From an uncultured Microbacterium sp. (GTDB lineage: Bacteria > Actinomycetota > Actinomycetes > Actinomycetales > Microbacteriaceae), in assembly GCF_945952435.1 (NCBI RefSeq), contig NZ_CAMFHZ010000016.1, positions 1 to 64,000 on the forward strand: 64,000 nt of DNA, read 5' to 3'. The position numbers and the translations under genes were made by a program. The notes beneath the pieces are model-generated. The model was not told where the DNA came from and did not search any database. It saw nothing but the letters and a program-made list of their open reading frames with translations. This document shows positions 42,271 through 51,180 of this stretch, piece after piece. Position 1 is the stretch's first letter. Each line of letters begins with the position of its first letter.

Positions 42271-42888
42271 ATGAGCAAGGACGACAACGGCGAGGGCCGC
42301 AGAGAGCGCAAGAAGCTGCAGACCCGGCAGGCGCTGCACGCGGCCGCGCTGCGCCTGGTCGAGGAGCAGGGACTCGACAGGACCACGATCGAGCAGATCT
42401 GCCAGACGGTCGACGTCTCGCCGCGCACCTTCTTCAACTACTTCCCGTCCAAGGCCGCCGCCGCCCTGAACCTGCCCGAATCGGGCGTCGCCGACGAGGT
42501 CATCGAACGTTTCCTCGCGGCAGAGGGCGAGCTGGTCCCGGCGCTGTGCGATCTCGTCGGTGCATCGATGGACGGGCGGATGGACCGGGCGCGGATCAAA
42601 GAGCTGCTGCTGCGGCGACCGGAGCTGCTCCCGGCGTTCTCGCAGTGGATGGGATCCGTGCGCGAGCAGTTCATCGAACTCGCCGGGCGGCGCACGGACG
42701 ATCGGGACGCCGCGGTGAGCGCGGTCTCGCTCGTGCTGGCGGCGCTGAACGTGCTCGTGCACACGCAGGAGACCCCCGAACAGCCGGCGCCCGAGCGTCT
42801 GCTCGGAGCGGTGGACGGGCTCGTCGCGGTGCGGACGGCACCGATGACCGCGTCCCCCACAGCCTCGGTGGCCGCCGCGTCGCGATGA
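42271..42888 (+). CDS. TetR-family repressor (copy 2)
   Basis: 205 residues, paralogue of the 39333 repressor: RRERKKLQTRQALHAAALRL, then TVDVSPRTFFNYFPSKAAAA. The effector domain differs more than the HTH, suggesting different inducers but a shared operator. AGGAGGAA precedes the ATG. Last gene before a strong terminator. Confidence 0.88.
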   Translation: MSKDDNGEGRRERKKLQTRQALHAAALRLVEEQGLDRTTIEQICQTVDVSPRTFFNYFPSKAAAALNLPESGVADEVIERFLAAEGELVPALCDLVGASMDGRMDRARIKELLLRRPELLPAFSQWMGSVREQFIELAGRRTDDRDAAVSAVSLVLAALNVLVHTQETPEQPAPERLLGAVDGLVAVRTAPMTASPTASVAAASR

Positions 42889-42893
42889 CCGTT

Positions 42894-42928
42894 CTGTCGT
42901 GCCGGGCGGAACTCGCCCGGCACGACAG
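42894..42928 (+). terminator. Perfect 15-bp terminator hairpin
   Basis: CTGTCGTGCCGGGCG (42894-42908) pairs perfectly with CGCCCGGCACGACAG (42914-42928) around a GAACT loop, 5 bp after the TetR stop. Confidence 0.8.
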
Positions 42929-43152
42929 CGAAACCCTGGACAAGCGCAGGCTCGCTCGCCTAAGGTTGTACTGCGCACCTGAAGACAGCCGCGTCGCGAT
43001 CGTCCCCAGCGAACGCGTGAAGGTTTCCCCAGACCGGCGGCTCGTGCGTTTTCGGCCCCCTCGGCGCATCCAATCCCCAAAATGGATCCTCCGGGGGGGC
43101 CCTTCTTCATCCCCCGCCTTGCGGCTTGGTTCGATGATAGCCCGGATATCGG

Positions 43153-43180
43153 AATTTGTCCCCCATTTGGGGGACAAATT
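43153..43180. repeat. 12-bp inverted repeat over a promoter
   Basis: AATTTGTCCCCC (43153-43164) and GGGGGACAAATT (43169-43180) are perfect inverted copies with ATTT between. The right arm covers a -35-like GGGACA (43171-43176), 18 bp from -10 TATGCT (43195-43200). It has the form of a repressor operator. Confidence 0.6.
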
Positions 43181-43372
43181 TCTTCGAGATGGGGTATGCT
43201 GATCCCAGACGCACCCTCCGGTCGTCCTTGGGCCCCCATCGCTCCCCCCGCGGTGGGGGCCCGCTCATGTCCGGGCTCCTGCCTGTCTTCTGCCTGTCTT
43301 CCGCGGGTGCGCCGACTGATCCGACGCCTCAGATCGTCGTGCAACGTTTGTGTCACTGTGTCTCATGGGGTG

Positions 43373-43400
43373 TTGCGCGCGCCGTGCTCTCGGCTAGCGT
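43373..43400 (+). promoter_or_regulatory. Proximal promoter of the cold-shock gene
   Basis: -35 TTGCGC (43373-43378), 16-bp spacer, -10 TAGCGT (43395-43400). Predicted start near 43407 gives a leader of about 46 nt with a GAAGG ribosome site. Confidence 0.5.
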
Positions 43401-43452
43401 TGGCAGCGTCGACGCATCTGCGCCGACGTAAGCCCAAGCAAGAAGGCAGTAC

Positions 43453-43656
43453 ATGACTCAGGGCACGGTTAAGTGGTTCAACTCGGAGAAGGGCTTCGGC
43501 TTCATCTCCCCCGACGACGGTGGAGCTGACGTGTTCGCGCACTACTCCGCCATTGCATCCTCCGGCTACCGCTCTCTCGACGAGAACCAGCGCGTCGAGT
43601 TCGATGTGGCGCAGGGCCCGAAGGGCCTGCAGGCCGAGAACATCCGTCCGCTCTGA
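43453..43656 (+). CDS. cspA: Cold-shock protein
   Basis: 67 residues, a single cold-shock domain. RNP1 is KGFGFI; RNP2 reads VFAHY where VFVHF is usual. Start [15 protein letters not shown] is standard. Single-stranded nucleic acid binding, RNA chaperone. Codon use is strongly biased, as expected for high expression. A terminator follows 15 bp after the stop. Confidence 0.95.
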   Translation: MTQGTVKWFNSEKGFGFISPDDGGADVFAHYSAIASSGYRSLDENQRVEFDVAQGPKGLQAENIRPL

Positions 43657-43671
43657 GCGACACGGACTTCG

Positions 43672-43703
43672 ACTCCCCGGGGCTTCGGCCTCGGGGAGTT
43701 TCT
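43672..43703 (+). terminator. Terminator of the cold-shock gene
   Basis: ACTCCCCG (43672-43679) pairs with CGGGGAGT (43692-43699), extended inward by GGC-TTCG-GCC, followed by TTCTT. One of the few hairpins here with a T-rich tail. Confidence 0.75.
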
Positions 43704-43735
43704 TCGTCTCCGGGGCGGATCGCGCGCCGGGGTCG

Positions 43736-43777
43736 GGATCCGGGGGTCAGGATCCGGGGGTCAGGACCCGGGGAGCA
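43736..43777. repeat. Three tandem 14-bp repeats
   Basis: Units GGATCCGGGGGTCA at 43736-43749 and 43750-43763 and a variant GGACCCGGGGAGCA at 43764-43777, then a fourth partial unit. The array spans the 3' end of the HAD gene, whose stop lies in the second unit, so copy number affects only non-coding bases and the last few codons. Confidence 0.65.
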
Positions 43778-44432
43778 GGATCCGTTGCAGTTCCGCGGCG
43801 GTGCCGACCTCGGCGACCGCGCCGCGCGCCTCGCTGGGCTCGCTGAAGCCCCAGTCCACGAAGATCACAGGGATCCCGTACTGGGCGGCTCCGTCGACGT
43901 CGTGGTGGCGATCGCCGACGAGCACCGGGCGGGAGACGTCGACCCCGGCCTCCGTGAGCCGCACGAGAGCCCGTCCGATCACCGCCGCCTTACTGTCGTG
44001 CTGTCCCGGGACGTCCGGGCGGGCGCCGGCGACCACGACGAAGTCGTCCCTGAGCCCGTAGTGCTCCAGGATCGCGAGCACCTGGTTCTCCGGCTTCGAA
44101 CTCGCGGTGGCCTGCGGCACCCCCGCGTCCGAGACCGCGCGCAGCACCTCCGGGATGCCGTCGTAGATCCGCACGCTCGCGGCATAGCCGTCGCGAGCGG
44201 CGAGATCCCGGTACATCGTCACCGCCCGTTCCGCGTCCTCGGGGCTCATGCCGCCGCGTTCGCGGAAGGATTCGTACATCGGCGGTCCGATCCAGAACGA
44301 CAGCTCGTCCGCGGTCGGGGCGGGCCGGCCGAACGCGTCGAAGACCTCGACGAGCCGGGGCAGGATCCCTGCGGACGCGTCGGCGATCGTGCCGTCGACG
44401 TCCCAGAGGACGCAGGAGTACGGAGAGGGCAT
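43761..44432 (-). CDS. HAD-family phosphatase (phosphoglycolate phosphatase-like)
   Basis: 223 residues. HAD motifs: DVDGTIAD (nucleophile Asp and general acid), a Ser/Thr in ATASSKPE, Lys in SKAAVIGRAL region, and VLVGDRHHDVDGA. Includes a four-helix cap (about 20-90). Substrate not determinable. TAGGCT on the minus strand lies 7 nt before the ATG, suggesting a leaderless mRNA. The C terminus runs into a tandem repeat. Confidence 0.85.
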   Translation of the reverse strand: MPSPYSCVLWDVDGTIADASAGILPRLVEVFDAFGRPAPTADELSFWIGPPMYESFRERGGMSPEDAERAVTMYRDLAARDGYAASVRIYDGIPEVLRAVSDAGVPQATASSKPENQVLAILEHYGLRDDFVVVAGARPDVPGQHDSKAAVIGRALVRLTEAGVDVSRPVLVGDRHHDVDGAAQYGIPVIFVDWGFSEPSEARGAVAEVGTAAELQRILLPGS

Positions 44433-44494
44433 GTGTTCCAGCCTATGGGCGGAGCGGGTCGAGCCCTGCGGTCGGCCGGCACCCGACCCCGGGT

Positions 44495-45190
44495 TCAGAA
44501 CAGGCGCGGTGCGCCCGACTCGATGCCCTTCATGTCCTCGTAGTCGAGAACGAGGCAGCGGATCCCCCGGTCCTCGGCGAGCACGCGCGCCTGCGGTTTG
44601 ATCTCCTGCGCCGCGAACACGCCCTGCACGGGCGCGAGGTGCGGGTCGCGCCCGAGCAGCTCGAGGTAGCGGGTGAGCTGTTCGACGCCGTCGATGTCGC
44701 CGCGGCGCTTGACCTCCACCGCGATCGCGGCGCCCGCGCCGTCGCGCACCATGAGGTCGACCGGGCCGATCGCGGTCGGATACTCGCGGCGCACGAGGGT
44801 CGCACCCTCGGCGATCCGATCGACCTGCTCGGCCAGCAGCCGCTGCAGATCCGCTTCGACGCCGTCCTTCTGCAGCCCGGGATCGACGCCGAGCTCGTGC
44901 GCGGAGTCGTGCAGGATCTCGTAGATCTGCACGCGGAGCGCATCGCCCGTCTTCTGATGCGTGACGCGCCAGACGGCGGTGACGCCGGCCGACGCCTCCT
45001 CCTCCCCCGGCTCCTCGGACTCGAGGCGGCACGGCGGGCTCATCCAGTTCAGCGGCTTGTAGCTGCCGCCGTCCGAGTGCACGAGCAGGCTGCCGTCGCC
45101 CTTGTGCACGAGCAGGCGCGTGGCCAGGGGCAGGTGGGCGTTGAGGCGGCCGGTGTAGTCCACGGCGCAACGGGCGATGACGAGACGCAC
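44495..45190 (-). CDS. nucS: Mismatch-specific endonuclease NucS (EndoMS)
   Basis: 231 residues, the usual length. N-terminal beta domain and a C-terminal RecB-like nuclease fold with Asp in GPVDLMVRD and the EVKRRG motif. The C-terminal tail GAPRLF resembles the clamp-interacting tail known for actinobacterial NucS. It replaces MutS/MutL mismatch repair in this phylum. GTG start preceded 6 nt earlier by TAGGCT on the minus strand, so probably leaderless. Confidence 0.93.
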   Translation of the reverse strand: MRLVIARCAVDYTGRLNAHLPLATRLLVHKGDGSLLVHSDGGSYKPLNWMSPPCRLESEEPGEEEASAGVTAVWRVTHQKTGDALRVQIYEILHDSAHELGVDPGLQKDGVEADLQRLLAEQVDRIAEGATLVRREYPTAIGPVDLMVRDGAGAAIAVEVKRRGDIDGVEQLTRYLELLGRDPHLAPVQGVFAAQEIKPQARVLAEDRGIRCLVLDYEDMKGIESGAPRLF

Positions 45191-45246
45191 CAGAAGAGCC
45201 TAGCCCGCGCCGACGCGTCGGTTCCGACGCCCGGTGCGGGCGTGCC

Positions 45247-46473
45247 TCAGGCCGCAGACACCTTCTCGTCGGCCCGGAGCGGACGAGCGGCGCCGGAGAA
45301 GAGGCCCGAGAACGCGGCGAGCACCACGAGGATGAACAGCGTGTTCAGCAGGCCGATGTGGTTGCTGATGAATCCCAGGATCGGCGGGCCGCCGAGGAAG
45401 GCGATGTAGCCGATCGTCGCCGCGGCGCTGACCCGTGCGGCGGCTTTGGCGGGGTCGTCGGCCGCGGCGGACATGCCCAGCGGGAATCCGAGCGAGGCGC
45501 CGATCCCCCACAGGGCCGCGCCCACGAAGACGAGGGGCACGCTCGGCGCGAGGATGAACAGCAGGATCCCGCCCGCCGCCGCGACCGCGAGCACGCGCAG
45601 CACGATGACCCGTCCGAAGCGGTCCACGAGAGGGCCGCCGAAGAGCCGCACGACCGTCATCGCGACGGAGAACACGGCGAGTCCTGCCGCACCCAGCGCG
45701 GGTTCCGCGCCGTGGCCCTCGACCACGCCGAGCGCGAGCCAGTCGTTCGCCCCTCCCTCGGCGAACGACATGCCGAGCATGACCACGCCGAGCGCGTAGG
45801 TGCGGGGCTCCCGCCAGGCCTCCAGGGCCGCGTGCAGGCGGGCGCGGAAGGGCGGCTTCTCCCCCGCGTCCTCTGGATCCAGCGCCTCGGCTCGGTTCGG
45901 CACGTTCGCGACGCCGACGACCGCGATCACCGCGATGAGCAGGGCGATGACACCGGCGTGCAGCGCCACGCTCACGCCGAGCGCCGCGGCTCCGGCGCCC
46001 AGGCCCGCACCGATGACGGTGCCGAAGCTGAAGAAGGCGTGGAACACGGGAAGGATCGTGGTGCCCTGATGCTGCTCGACCGCGGTCGCCTCGACGTTCA
46101 TCATGACGTCGACGCTGCCGTTCCCGAATCCGAACAGCACGAGGCCGACGAGGACGAGGGGCAGCGAGTGCAGGACGTCGGCGCCGAGGCCGATCAGCAG
46201 CACACCGAGGGCCACGAGCAGCAGCGTCCTCAGCATCCCCTTGCGGGCGCCCGTGCGGGCGAGGACCGCGGGGCTCGTCGAGATGCCGACGATCGAGGCG
46301 ATGCCCATCCCGAGCAGGATCACGCCGATCTGCGCCTTGTCGATCCCCAGGGACTCCTTGATCGCGGGGACGCGGGAGGCCCAGGTCGCGATCGACAGGC
46401 CGCTGGCGAGGAAGATCGCGAAGATCGCCGCGCGCCAGCGCACGACCGTCGGTCGGTCGAGCTCGGTGTCCAT
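45247..46473 (-). CDS. MFS transporter, YbjJ-like
   Basis: 408 residues, twelve helices. The start FLASGLSIATWASRVPAIKESLG and VDVMMNVEATAVEQ match the YbjJ-type MFS subfamily, whose substrates are mostly unknown. Divergent from a LacI-type regulator with a palindromic operator between them. TAGCGT (46485-46480, minus strand) ends 6 nt before the ATG; the operator lies over its -35 region. Likely sugar- or metabolite-linked, by inference from the regulator. Confidence 0.83.
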   Translation of the reverse strand: MDTELDRPTVVRWRAAIFAIFLASGLSIATWASRVPAIKESLGIDKAQIGVILLGMGIASIVGISTSPAVLARTGARKGMLRTLLLVALGVLLIGLGADVLHSLPLVLVGLVLFGFGNGSVDVMMNVEATAVEQHQGTTILPVFHAFFSFGTVIGAGLGAGAAALGVSVALHAGVIALLIAVIAVVGVANVPNRAEALDPEDAGEKPPFRARLHAALEAWREPRTYALGVVMLGMSFAEGGANDWLALGVVEGHGAEPALGAAGLAVFSVAMTVVRLFGGPLVDRFGRVIVLRVLAVAAAGGILLFILAPSVPLVFVGAALWGIGASLGFPLGMSAAADDPAKAAARVSAAATIGYIAFLGGPPILGFISNHIGLLNTLFILVVLAAFSGLFSGAARPLRADEKVSAA

Positions 46474-46504
46474 ACGTCAACGCTAGCGGAGCGATCCGTC
46501 ACAG

Positions 46505-46518
46505 TCGAATCGATTCGA
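46505..46518. promoter_or_regulatory. LacI-type palindromic operator
   Basis: TCGAATCGATTCGA (46505-46518) is a perfect 14-bp palindrome with a central CG, the hallmark of LacI-family sites. It lies in the 78-bp region between the divergent MFS and LacI genes. Confidence 0.75.
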
Positions 46519-46551
46519 TCCGCGAGATCCCGGCGATGTTATTGTCAAGAC

Positions 46552-47637
46552 ATGACCTCGGACACCGACGCCACCCGCCCGCGGCGGCGTGCCACCATCG
46601 CGGATGTGGCACGCGCGGCGGGGGTGTCGCCGTCGACGGCCTCCGTGGTCTTCAGCGGCAAGGCGCCGGTCGCGGAGGCGACGAAGGAGCGCGTGCTCGG
46701 CGCCGCGGCCGAACTCGGGTACACCGGCCCGGATCCGCGCGCCGCATCGCTGCGACGGGGGAGGAGCGGGATCGTCGCCGTCGCCTTCGAGGAGCATCTC
46801 CGCGCCGCGTTCCTCGATCCCGTGAAGACCGCGATGATGGACGGCCTCACCGATGCGCTCGCCGCGCTCGGTGCGGGAGTCCTGCTGCTGCGGGACGATC
46901 CGCATGCGGCGCCCGACGCTCCGACCCTGGCGAGCGCGCCCATCGACGCCGCCGTGCTGATCGGGTGCAGTCCGCGGATGCGCGGGAGCCTCGAGGACGT
47001 GCGCGCGCGCCGTCTCCCGGTCGTCGTGATCGAGGGCGATGCGGGTCAGGACGCGCTGCGGATCGAGCTCGACAACCGCGAAGCCGCGGGGCAGCTCGCC
47101 CGGCACGTCCACGGACTCGGGCACGAGCACGTCGCTGTGGTGACGCTGCCGTTCGACTCCCTGCGCGAGCGCGGCGATGCGGACGAGGCGCGCATCGCGA
47201 CCATCACCACGCCGGTCACGCAGATCCGTCTGGAGGCGGTGAGAGCGGTCTTCCCCGACGCCCGGGTGGTGTCGGCGGGGGGAAGCTCGATCGACGAGGG
47301 GCTGATCGCCGGACGGCTGCTTCTCGCCGAGGGCGAGAGCCGGCCCACGGCGGTCCTCGCCCAGAGCGACCTCCTCGCGGCGGGCGTGATCCGCGCCGCG
47401 GAGGAGGCCGGTCTGCGCGTGCCGGAGGACGTCAGTGTCGCGGGATTCGACGGGATCTCGGTGGACGGTCTCGGGGCCCATGTGCTGACGACCGCCGTGC
47501 AGCCCGCGGTCGAGAAGGGACGCGCTGCGGGGGAGGCCGTAGCACGCCTGTTGGCGGGGGAGCCTGCGGCCTCGATCCGCCTCACCTGCACGTTCCGGGA
47601 GGGCACGACCACCGGACCGGGTCCCGCGCACCGGTAA
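46552..47637 (+). CDS. LacI-family transcriptional regulator
   Basis: 361 residues. HTH about 14-60 (ATIADVARAAGVSPSTASVV with the hinge helix following) and a periplasmic-binding-like effector domain ending in SVAGFDGISVDGLG. Probably controls the divergent MFS gene and itself through the operator at 46505. TATTGT (46540-46545) is 6 nt before the ATG, suggesting a leaderless mRNA. Ends 58 bp before mnhA. Confidence 0.88.
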   Translation: MTSDTDATRPRRRATIADVARAAGVSPSTASVVFSGKAPVAEATKERVLGAAAELGYTGPDPRAASLRRGRSGIVAVAFEEHLRAAFLDPVKTAMMDGLTDALAALGAGVLLLRDDPHAAPDAPTLASAPIDAAVLIGCSPRMRGSLEDVRARRLPVVVIEGDAGQDALRIELDNREAAGQLARHVHGLGHEHVAVVTLPFDSLRERGDADEARIATITTPVTQIRLEAVRAVFPDARVVSAGGSSIDEGLIAGRLLLAEGESRPTAVLAQSDLLAAGVIRAAEEAGLRVPEDVSVAGFDGISVDGLGAHVLTTAVQPAVEKGRAAGEAVARLLAGEPAASIRLTCTFREGTTTGPGPAHR

Positions 47638-47695
47638 ACTGGTCGCGAACCCGCCCGCCTGAGTCGCTGAGACCGACGAGCCAGAGGAGACCAGA

Positions 47696-50641
47696 ATGCT
47701 GATGCTCCTCGCTGTGTTTGCCCTCGGTGCGCTGCTGCTTCCCGCGCTCGTGCACTGGATCGGTGCGCGGGCCTTCGCGGTCGCGGCCCTCGTGCCCACC
47801 GCCGCCTTCGTGCACGCCGCGCTGCTGACCCCCCAGGTGCTCGAATCCGCCGAGGATCCACGGGTCACCCCGCAGGAGTCCATCGACTGGATCCCGCAGC
47901 TCGGTCTCTCGCTCTCGTTCCGGATGGACGAGCTCAGCTGGCTGCTCGCGCTGATCGTGAGCGGCGTGGGCGCGCTCGTCCTGTTCTACTGCCGCTGGTA
48001 CTTCCGCGATTCCGAGTCGGGGCTCGGGCAGTTCGCGGCCGTGCTGCTCGCTTTCGCGGGCGCGATGTACGGGCTGGTGACCACGGACGACCTCGTGCTG
48101 CTCGTGATGTTCTGGGAGGTCACGAGCATCCTGTCCTACCTGCTCATCGGGCACTATCACCGTCGCGGCGCGAGCCGACGGTCGGCGCTGCAGGCGCTGC
48201 TCGTCACCACGCTCGGCGGGCTTGCGATGTTCGTCGGGGTGGTGTTCCTCGCCGTGGATGCCGGCACGTCCCGCATCTCGCGGATCCTGGAGCTCGCGCC
48301 CACGGGCCCCCTCGTCGACGTCGCGGTGGTTCTGCTGCTCGTCGGGGCGCTGAGCAAGTCCGCGATCTTCCCCTTCCACTTCTGGCTGCCGGGGGCGATG
48401 GCCGCGCCGACGCCGGTCAGCGCCTACCTGCACGCGGCGGCGATGGTGAAGGCCGGGATCTACCTCGTGGCGCGCTTCTCGCCGATCTTCGCGCTGAGCG
48501 GTCCGTGGCGCCCGATCACCATCGCGCTCGGCGTGTTCACGATGCTGCTCGGCGGCGTGCAGGCGTTGCGCGAGACCGACCTCAAGCGCATCCTCGCCTT
48601 CGGCACGGTGAGTCAGCTCGGATTCTTCACGCTCGTGCTCGGCTACGGCACGAGCGACGCCATCCTCGCGGGTCTCGCGCTCGTGATCAGCCACGCGATG
48701 TTCAAGTCGGCGCTGTTCCTCATCGTGGGTGTCATCGACCGTCAGCTCGCCACCCGCGATCTCCGGGAGATCTCGGGGCTCGGACGACAGGCGCCGCTGC
48801 TCGCGACCGCCGCTTTCCTCTCGATCGGCTCGATGATGGGCATCCCGCCGACGATCGGTTTCGTCGCGAAGGAGGCCACCCTCGCGGCGTTCTACGACGA
48901 GACGCTCCGCGGATCCCCGTGGGCGCTCGTCGCTCTCGTCGGCGTGATCCTCGGATCCATTCTCACTGCGGCATATGGTGCGCGCTTCCTCTGGGGGGCG
49001 TTCTGGCGGAAGCGCGACGCCTCGGGCTCCTTCATGCCGGAGACGGAATGGCCTCGACCGCCCTTCGGCTTCCTCCTGTCCCCGGTCGTGCTCTCAGCGG
49101 GAACGATCGTGGTCGGCGCGATCGCGCCCCTCGTCGACGCGATGCTCTACGGCTATGCGGACGACGCCAAGACGCCCGGATACGACGGCGACCAGCTCAG
49201 TCCGGGGCATCTCCTGCTCTGGCACGGGTTCGCGCCCGCCCTCTTCCTCTCGCTGGGCGCCGTGGCGCTCGGGCTGCTGCTGTTCTGGCTGCTGCAGCGA
49301 ACGCGATGGGATCGCCGCCCGCGCCTGCTGCGGTTCACCGCGCAGGACGCGTACTACCTGGTGATGCGCAGCGTCGACCGGCTCTCGGTGGTCACGACGG
49401 GGCTCACCCAGCGAGGGTCGCTGCCCGTGTACGTCGGCACGATCTTCGTCGTCGTGATCGCCGGCGAGGCCACCGCCCTCCTCGCCGGCGGCTTCTCCGG
49501 CGCCCATCTCAGCGGCTGGCACACCCCGATACAGCTCGTCGTCGCCCCGATCATGATCGCGGCGGGCATCCTGGCGATCCGCGCACAGAAGCGCTACACC
49601 GGCGTCGTGCTCGTCTCCGTCACGGGGCTGGGCATGGTGATCCTGTTCGGCACCAGCGGCGCACCGGACCTGGCCCTCACGCAGATCCTCGTCGAGACGG
49701 TCACCCTCGTGACGTTCGCCCTGGTCCTGCGTCGCCTGCCCTCCCGGATGGGCGAGCACAACGCCTCGGTGGGGCGCGTACCGCGGGCGATCCTGGGCGT
49801 CGCCGCGGGGGCGATGATGGCCCTCGTCGCGATCGTCGCCACGGGCTCCCGCGTCGACGCGCCCATCTCGGAGGCCTTCCCGACCCTCGCCTACGAGCTC
49901 GGGCACGGGAAGAACGTCGTCAACGTCGCCCTCGTCGACCTCCGCGGCTGGGACACGATGGGGGAACTGTCGGTTCTCGTCCTCGCCGCGACCGGCGTCG
50001 CCTCCCTGGTGTTCGTCACGCACCGCGCCGACCGGCTCTCGGCGACGCGCGCCCTGCCCGAGGGGCCGCGGCGGAGCCGACGCGGCCCGCTCGTCGAGAC
50101 GACCGAGGGCGTGCGCGTGCAGACCGCGGGGGACACGGCTCCCCGCGCCTGGCTCGTCGGCGGCGGCAACGTCAAGCCGGAGAACCGATCGCTCCTGCTC
50201 GAGGTGATCGTCCGGATCCTCTTCCACACCATCATCGTGGTCTCGATCTACCTGCTCTTCGCCGGGCACAACTCGCCCGGAGGAGGCTTCGCGGGCGGCC
50301 TCGTCGCCGGCATGGCGCTCGTCATGCGCTACATCGCCGGGGGACGGTGGGAGCTCGGTGCCGCCGCGCCGGCCGACGCGGGACGATTGCTCGGCGCCGG
50401 CCTGATCCTGGCCGTCGGATCGGCTGTGGTCCCGCTGCTGTTCGGCCTCGCCCCGCTGGAGAGCACCGTCTGGGAGGCCGAGATCCCCGTGATCGGCCAC
50501 ATCGAGTTCGTCAGCTCGACCATCTTCGACATCGGGGTCTACCTCGTCGTCATCGGGCTCGTGCTCGACGTGCTGCGCAGCCTCGGCGCGGAGGTCGACC
50601 GCCAGACGCAGGAGCTGCGCGCGCGGGGGGTGGACATCTGA
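47696..50641 (+). CDS. mnhA: Na+/H+ antiporter subunit A (MnhA/MrpA)
   Basis: 981 residues. A proton-pumping complex I-like domain (about 110-430, with VLLVMFWEVTSILSYLLIG and the Lys/Glu helix residues near KSAIFPFHFWLPGAMAAPTPVSAYLH), then extra helices, and a C-terminal MnhB-type domain (about 830-970, HNSPGGGFAGGLVAG), so subunit B is fused. The largest subunit of a hetero-oligomeric Mrp antiporter for sodium and pH homeostasis. GAGGAG ribosome site. First of six overlapping genes. Confidence 0.93.
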   Translation: MLMLLAVFALGALLLPALVHWIGARAFAVAALVPTAAFVHAALLTPQVLESAEDPRVTPQESIDWIPQLGLSLSFRMDELSWLLALIVSGVGALVLFYCRWYFRDSESGLGQFAAVLLAFAGAMYGLVTTDDLVLLVMFWEVTSILSYLLIGHYHRRGASRRSALQALLVTTLGGLAMFVGVVFLAVDAGTSRISRILELAPTGPLVDVAVVLLLVGALSKSAIFPFHFWLPGAMAAPTPVSAYLHAAAMVKAGIYLVARFSPIFALSGPWRPITIALGVFTMLLGGVQALRETDLKRILAFGTVSQLGFFTLVLGYGTSDAILAGLALVISHAMFKSALFLIVGVIDRQLATRDLREISGLGRQAPLLATAAFLSIGSMMGIPPTIGFVAKEATLAAFYDETLRGSPWALVALVGVILGSILTAAYGARFLWGAFWRKRDASGSFMPETEWPRPPFGFLLSPVVLSAGTIVVGAIAPLVDAMLYGYADDAKTPGYDGDQLSPGHLLLWHGFAPALFLSLGAVALGLLLFWLLQRTRWDRRPRLLRFTAQDAYYLVMRSVDRLSVVTTGLTQRGSLPVYVGTIFVVVIAGEATALLAGGFSGAHLSGWHTPIQLVVAPIMIAAGILAIRAQKRYTGVVLVSVTGLGMVILFGTSGAPDLALTQILVETVTLVTFALVLRRLPSRMGEHNASVGRVPRAILGVAAGAMMALVAIVATGSRVDAPISEAFPTLAYELGHGKNVVNVALVDLRGWDTMGELSVLVLAATGVASLVFVTHRADRLSATRALPEGPRRSRRGPLVETTEGVRVQTAGDTAPRAWLVGGGNVKPENRSLLLEVIVRILFHTIIVVSIYLLFAGHNSPGGGFAGGLVAGMALVMRYIAGGRWELGAAAPADAGRLLGAGLILAVGSAVVPLLFGLAPLESTVWEAEIPVIGHIEFVSSTIFDIGVYLVVIGLVLDVLRSLGAEVDRQTQELRARGVDI

Positions 50642-51180
50642 TGGACGTGTCCCTCGTGCTCATCGTCGTGATGGCGGTGCTCTTCGGCTGCGGCGTGTAC
50701 GCGATGCTCGAACGCAGCCTCACCCGGGTGCTGATCGGATTCCTCCTCCTCGGCAACGCCGTCAACCTGCTCCTGCTCATCGTGATGGGCCGGCCCGGCA
50801 AGGCGCCGTTCTACGGCACCGACGAAGGCATGAGCGATCCGCTGCCGCAGGCGCTCACCCTCACGGCGATCGTCATCACCTTCGCCGTCTCCGCCTTCCT
50901 CCTGGCCCTCATCTACCGCTCCTGGCAGCTGGGCCGCGCCGACACGGTCGAGGACGACGAGGCCGACATCGCGCTGCGCGGGCGCACCGAGGTCGAAGAG
51001 GACCTCATGGACGACGAGTCCGATACCGAGGACGACGACGCGACGACCGACTTCGTCGGTCTCGACACCGCGCCGATCCGGGTGCTGCACGCGAAGGACG
51101 CCGAAGGAATGCTCGACGACGCCCCCATGGACCGACCCGATCGACGCCCGGCCGGGAACGAGGGGGAGGAGGCCCGATGA
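50641..51180 (+). CDS. mnhC: Na+/H+ antiporter subunit C (MnhC)
   Basis: 179 residues. Three helices with GVYAMLERSLTRVLIGFLLLGNAVNLLLL and DPLPQALTLTAIVI, equivalent to NuoK. Unusually it carries a C-terminal tail of about 75 residues very rich in Asp and Glu (about 100-179), which typical MnhC of about 115 residues lacks. ATG overlaps the mnhA stop by 1 bp. Confidence 0.9.
   Translation: MDVSLVLIVVMAVLFGCGVYAMLERSLTRVLIGFLLLGNAVNLLLLIVMGRPGKAPFYGTDEGMSDPLPQALTLTAIVITFAVSAFLLALIYRSWQLGRADTVEDDEADIALRGRTEVEEDLMDDESDTEDDDATTDFVGLDTAPIRVLHAKDAEGMLDDAPMDRPDRRPAGNEGEEAR

Larger units (their letters stand above)
42929..43452. other. Long non-coding region before the cold-shock gene
   Basis: No gene seen. 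Contents: a 12-bp inverted repeat overlapping a promoter-like element (43153-43200), a GGGCCCCCA / TGGGGGCCC hairpin (43230-43262), a tandem pair of CTGCCTGTCTT (43279-43300) and a second promoter near the cold-shock gene (43373-43400). Either a very long cold-shock leader or a separate small RNA could be encoded. Confidence 0.45.

Noticed and set aside
36910..42437. Two long minus-strand frames rich in Arg, Glu, Asp and His under the exporter genes
   Set aside because: Low-complexity charged translation is typical of antisense frames of high-GC membrane protein genes; no domain is recognisable.
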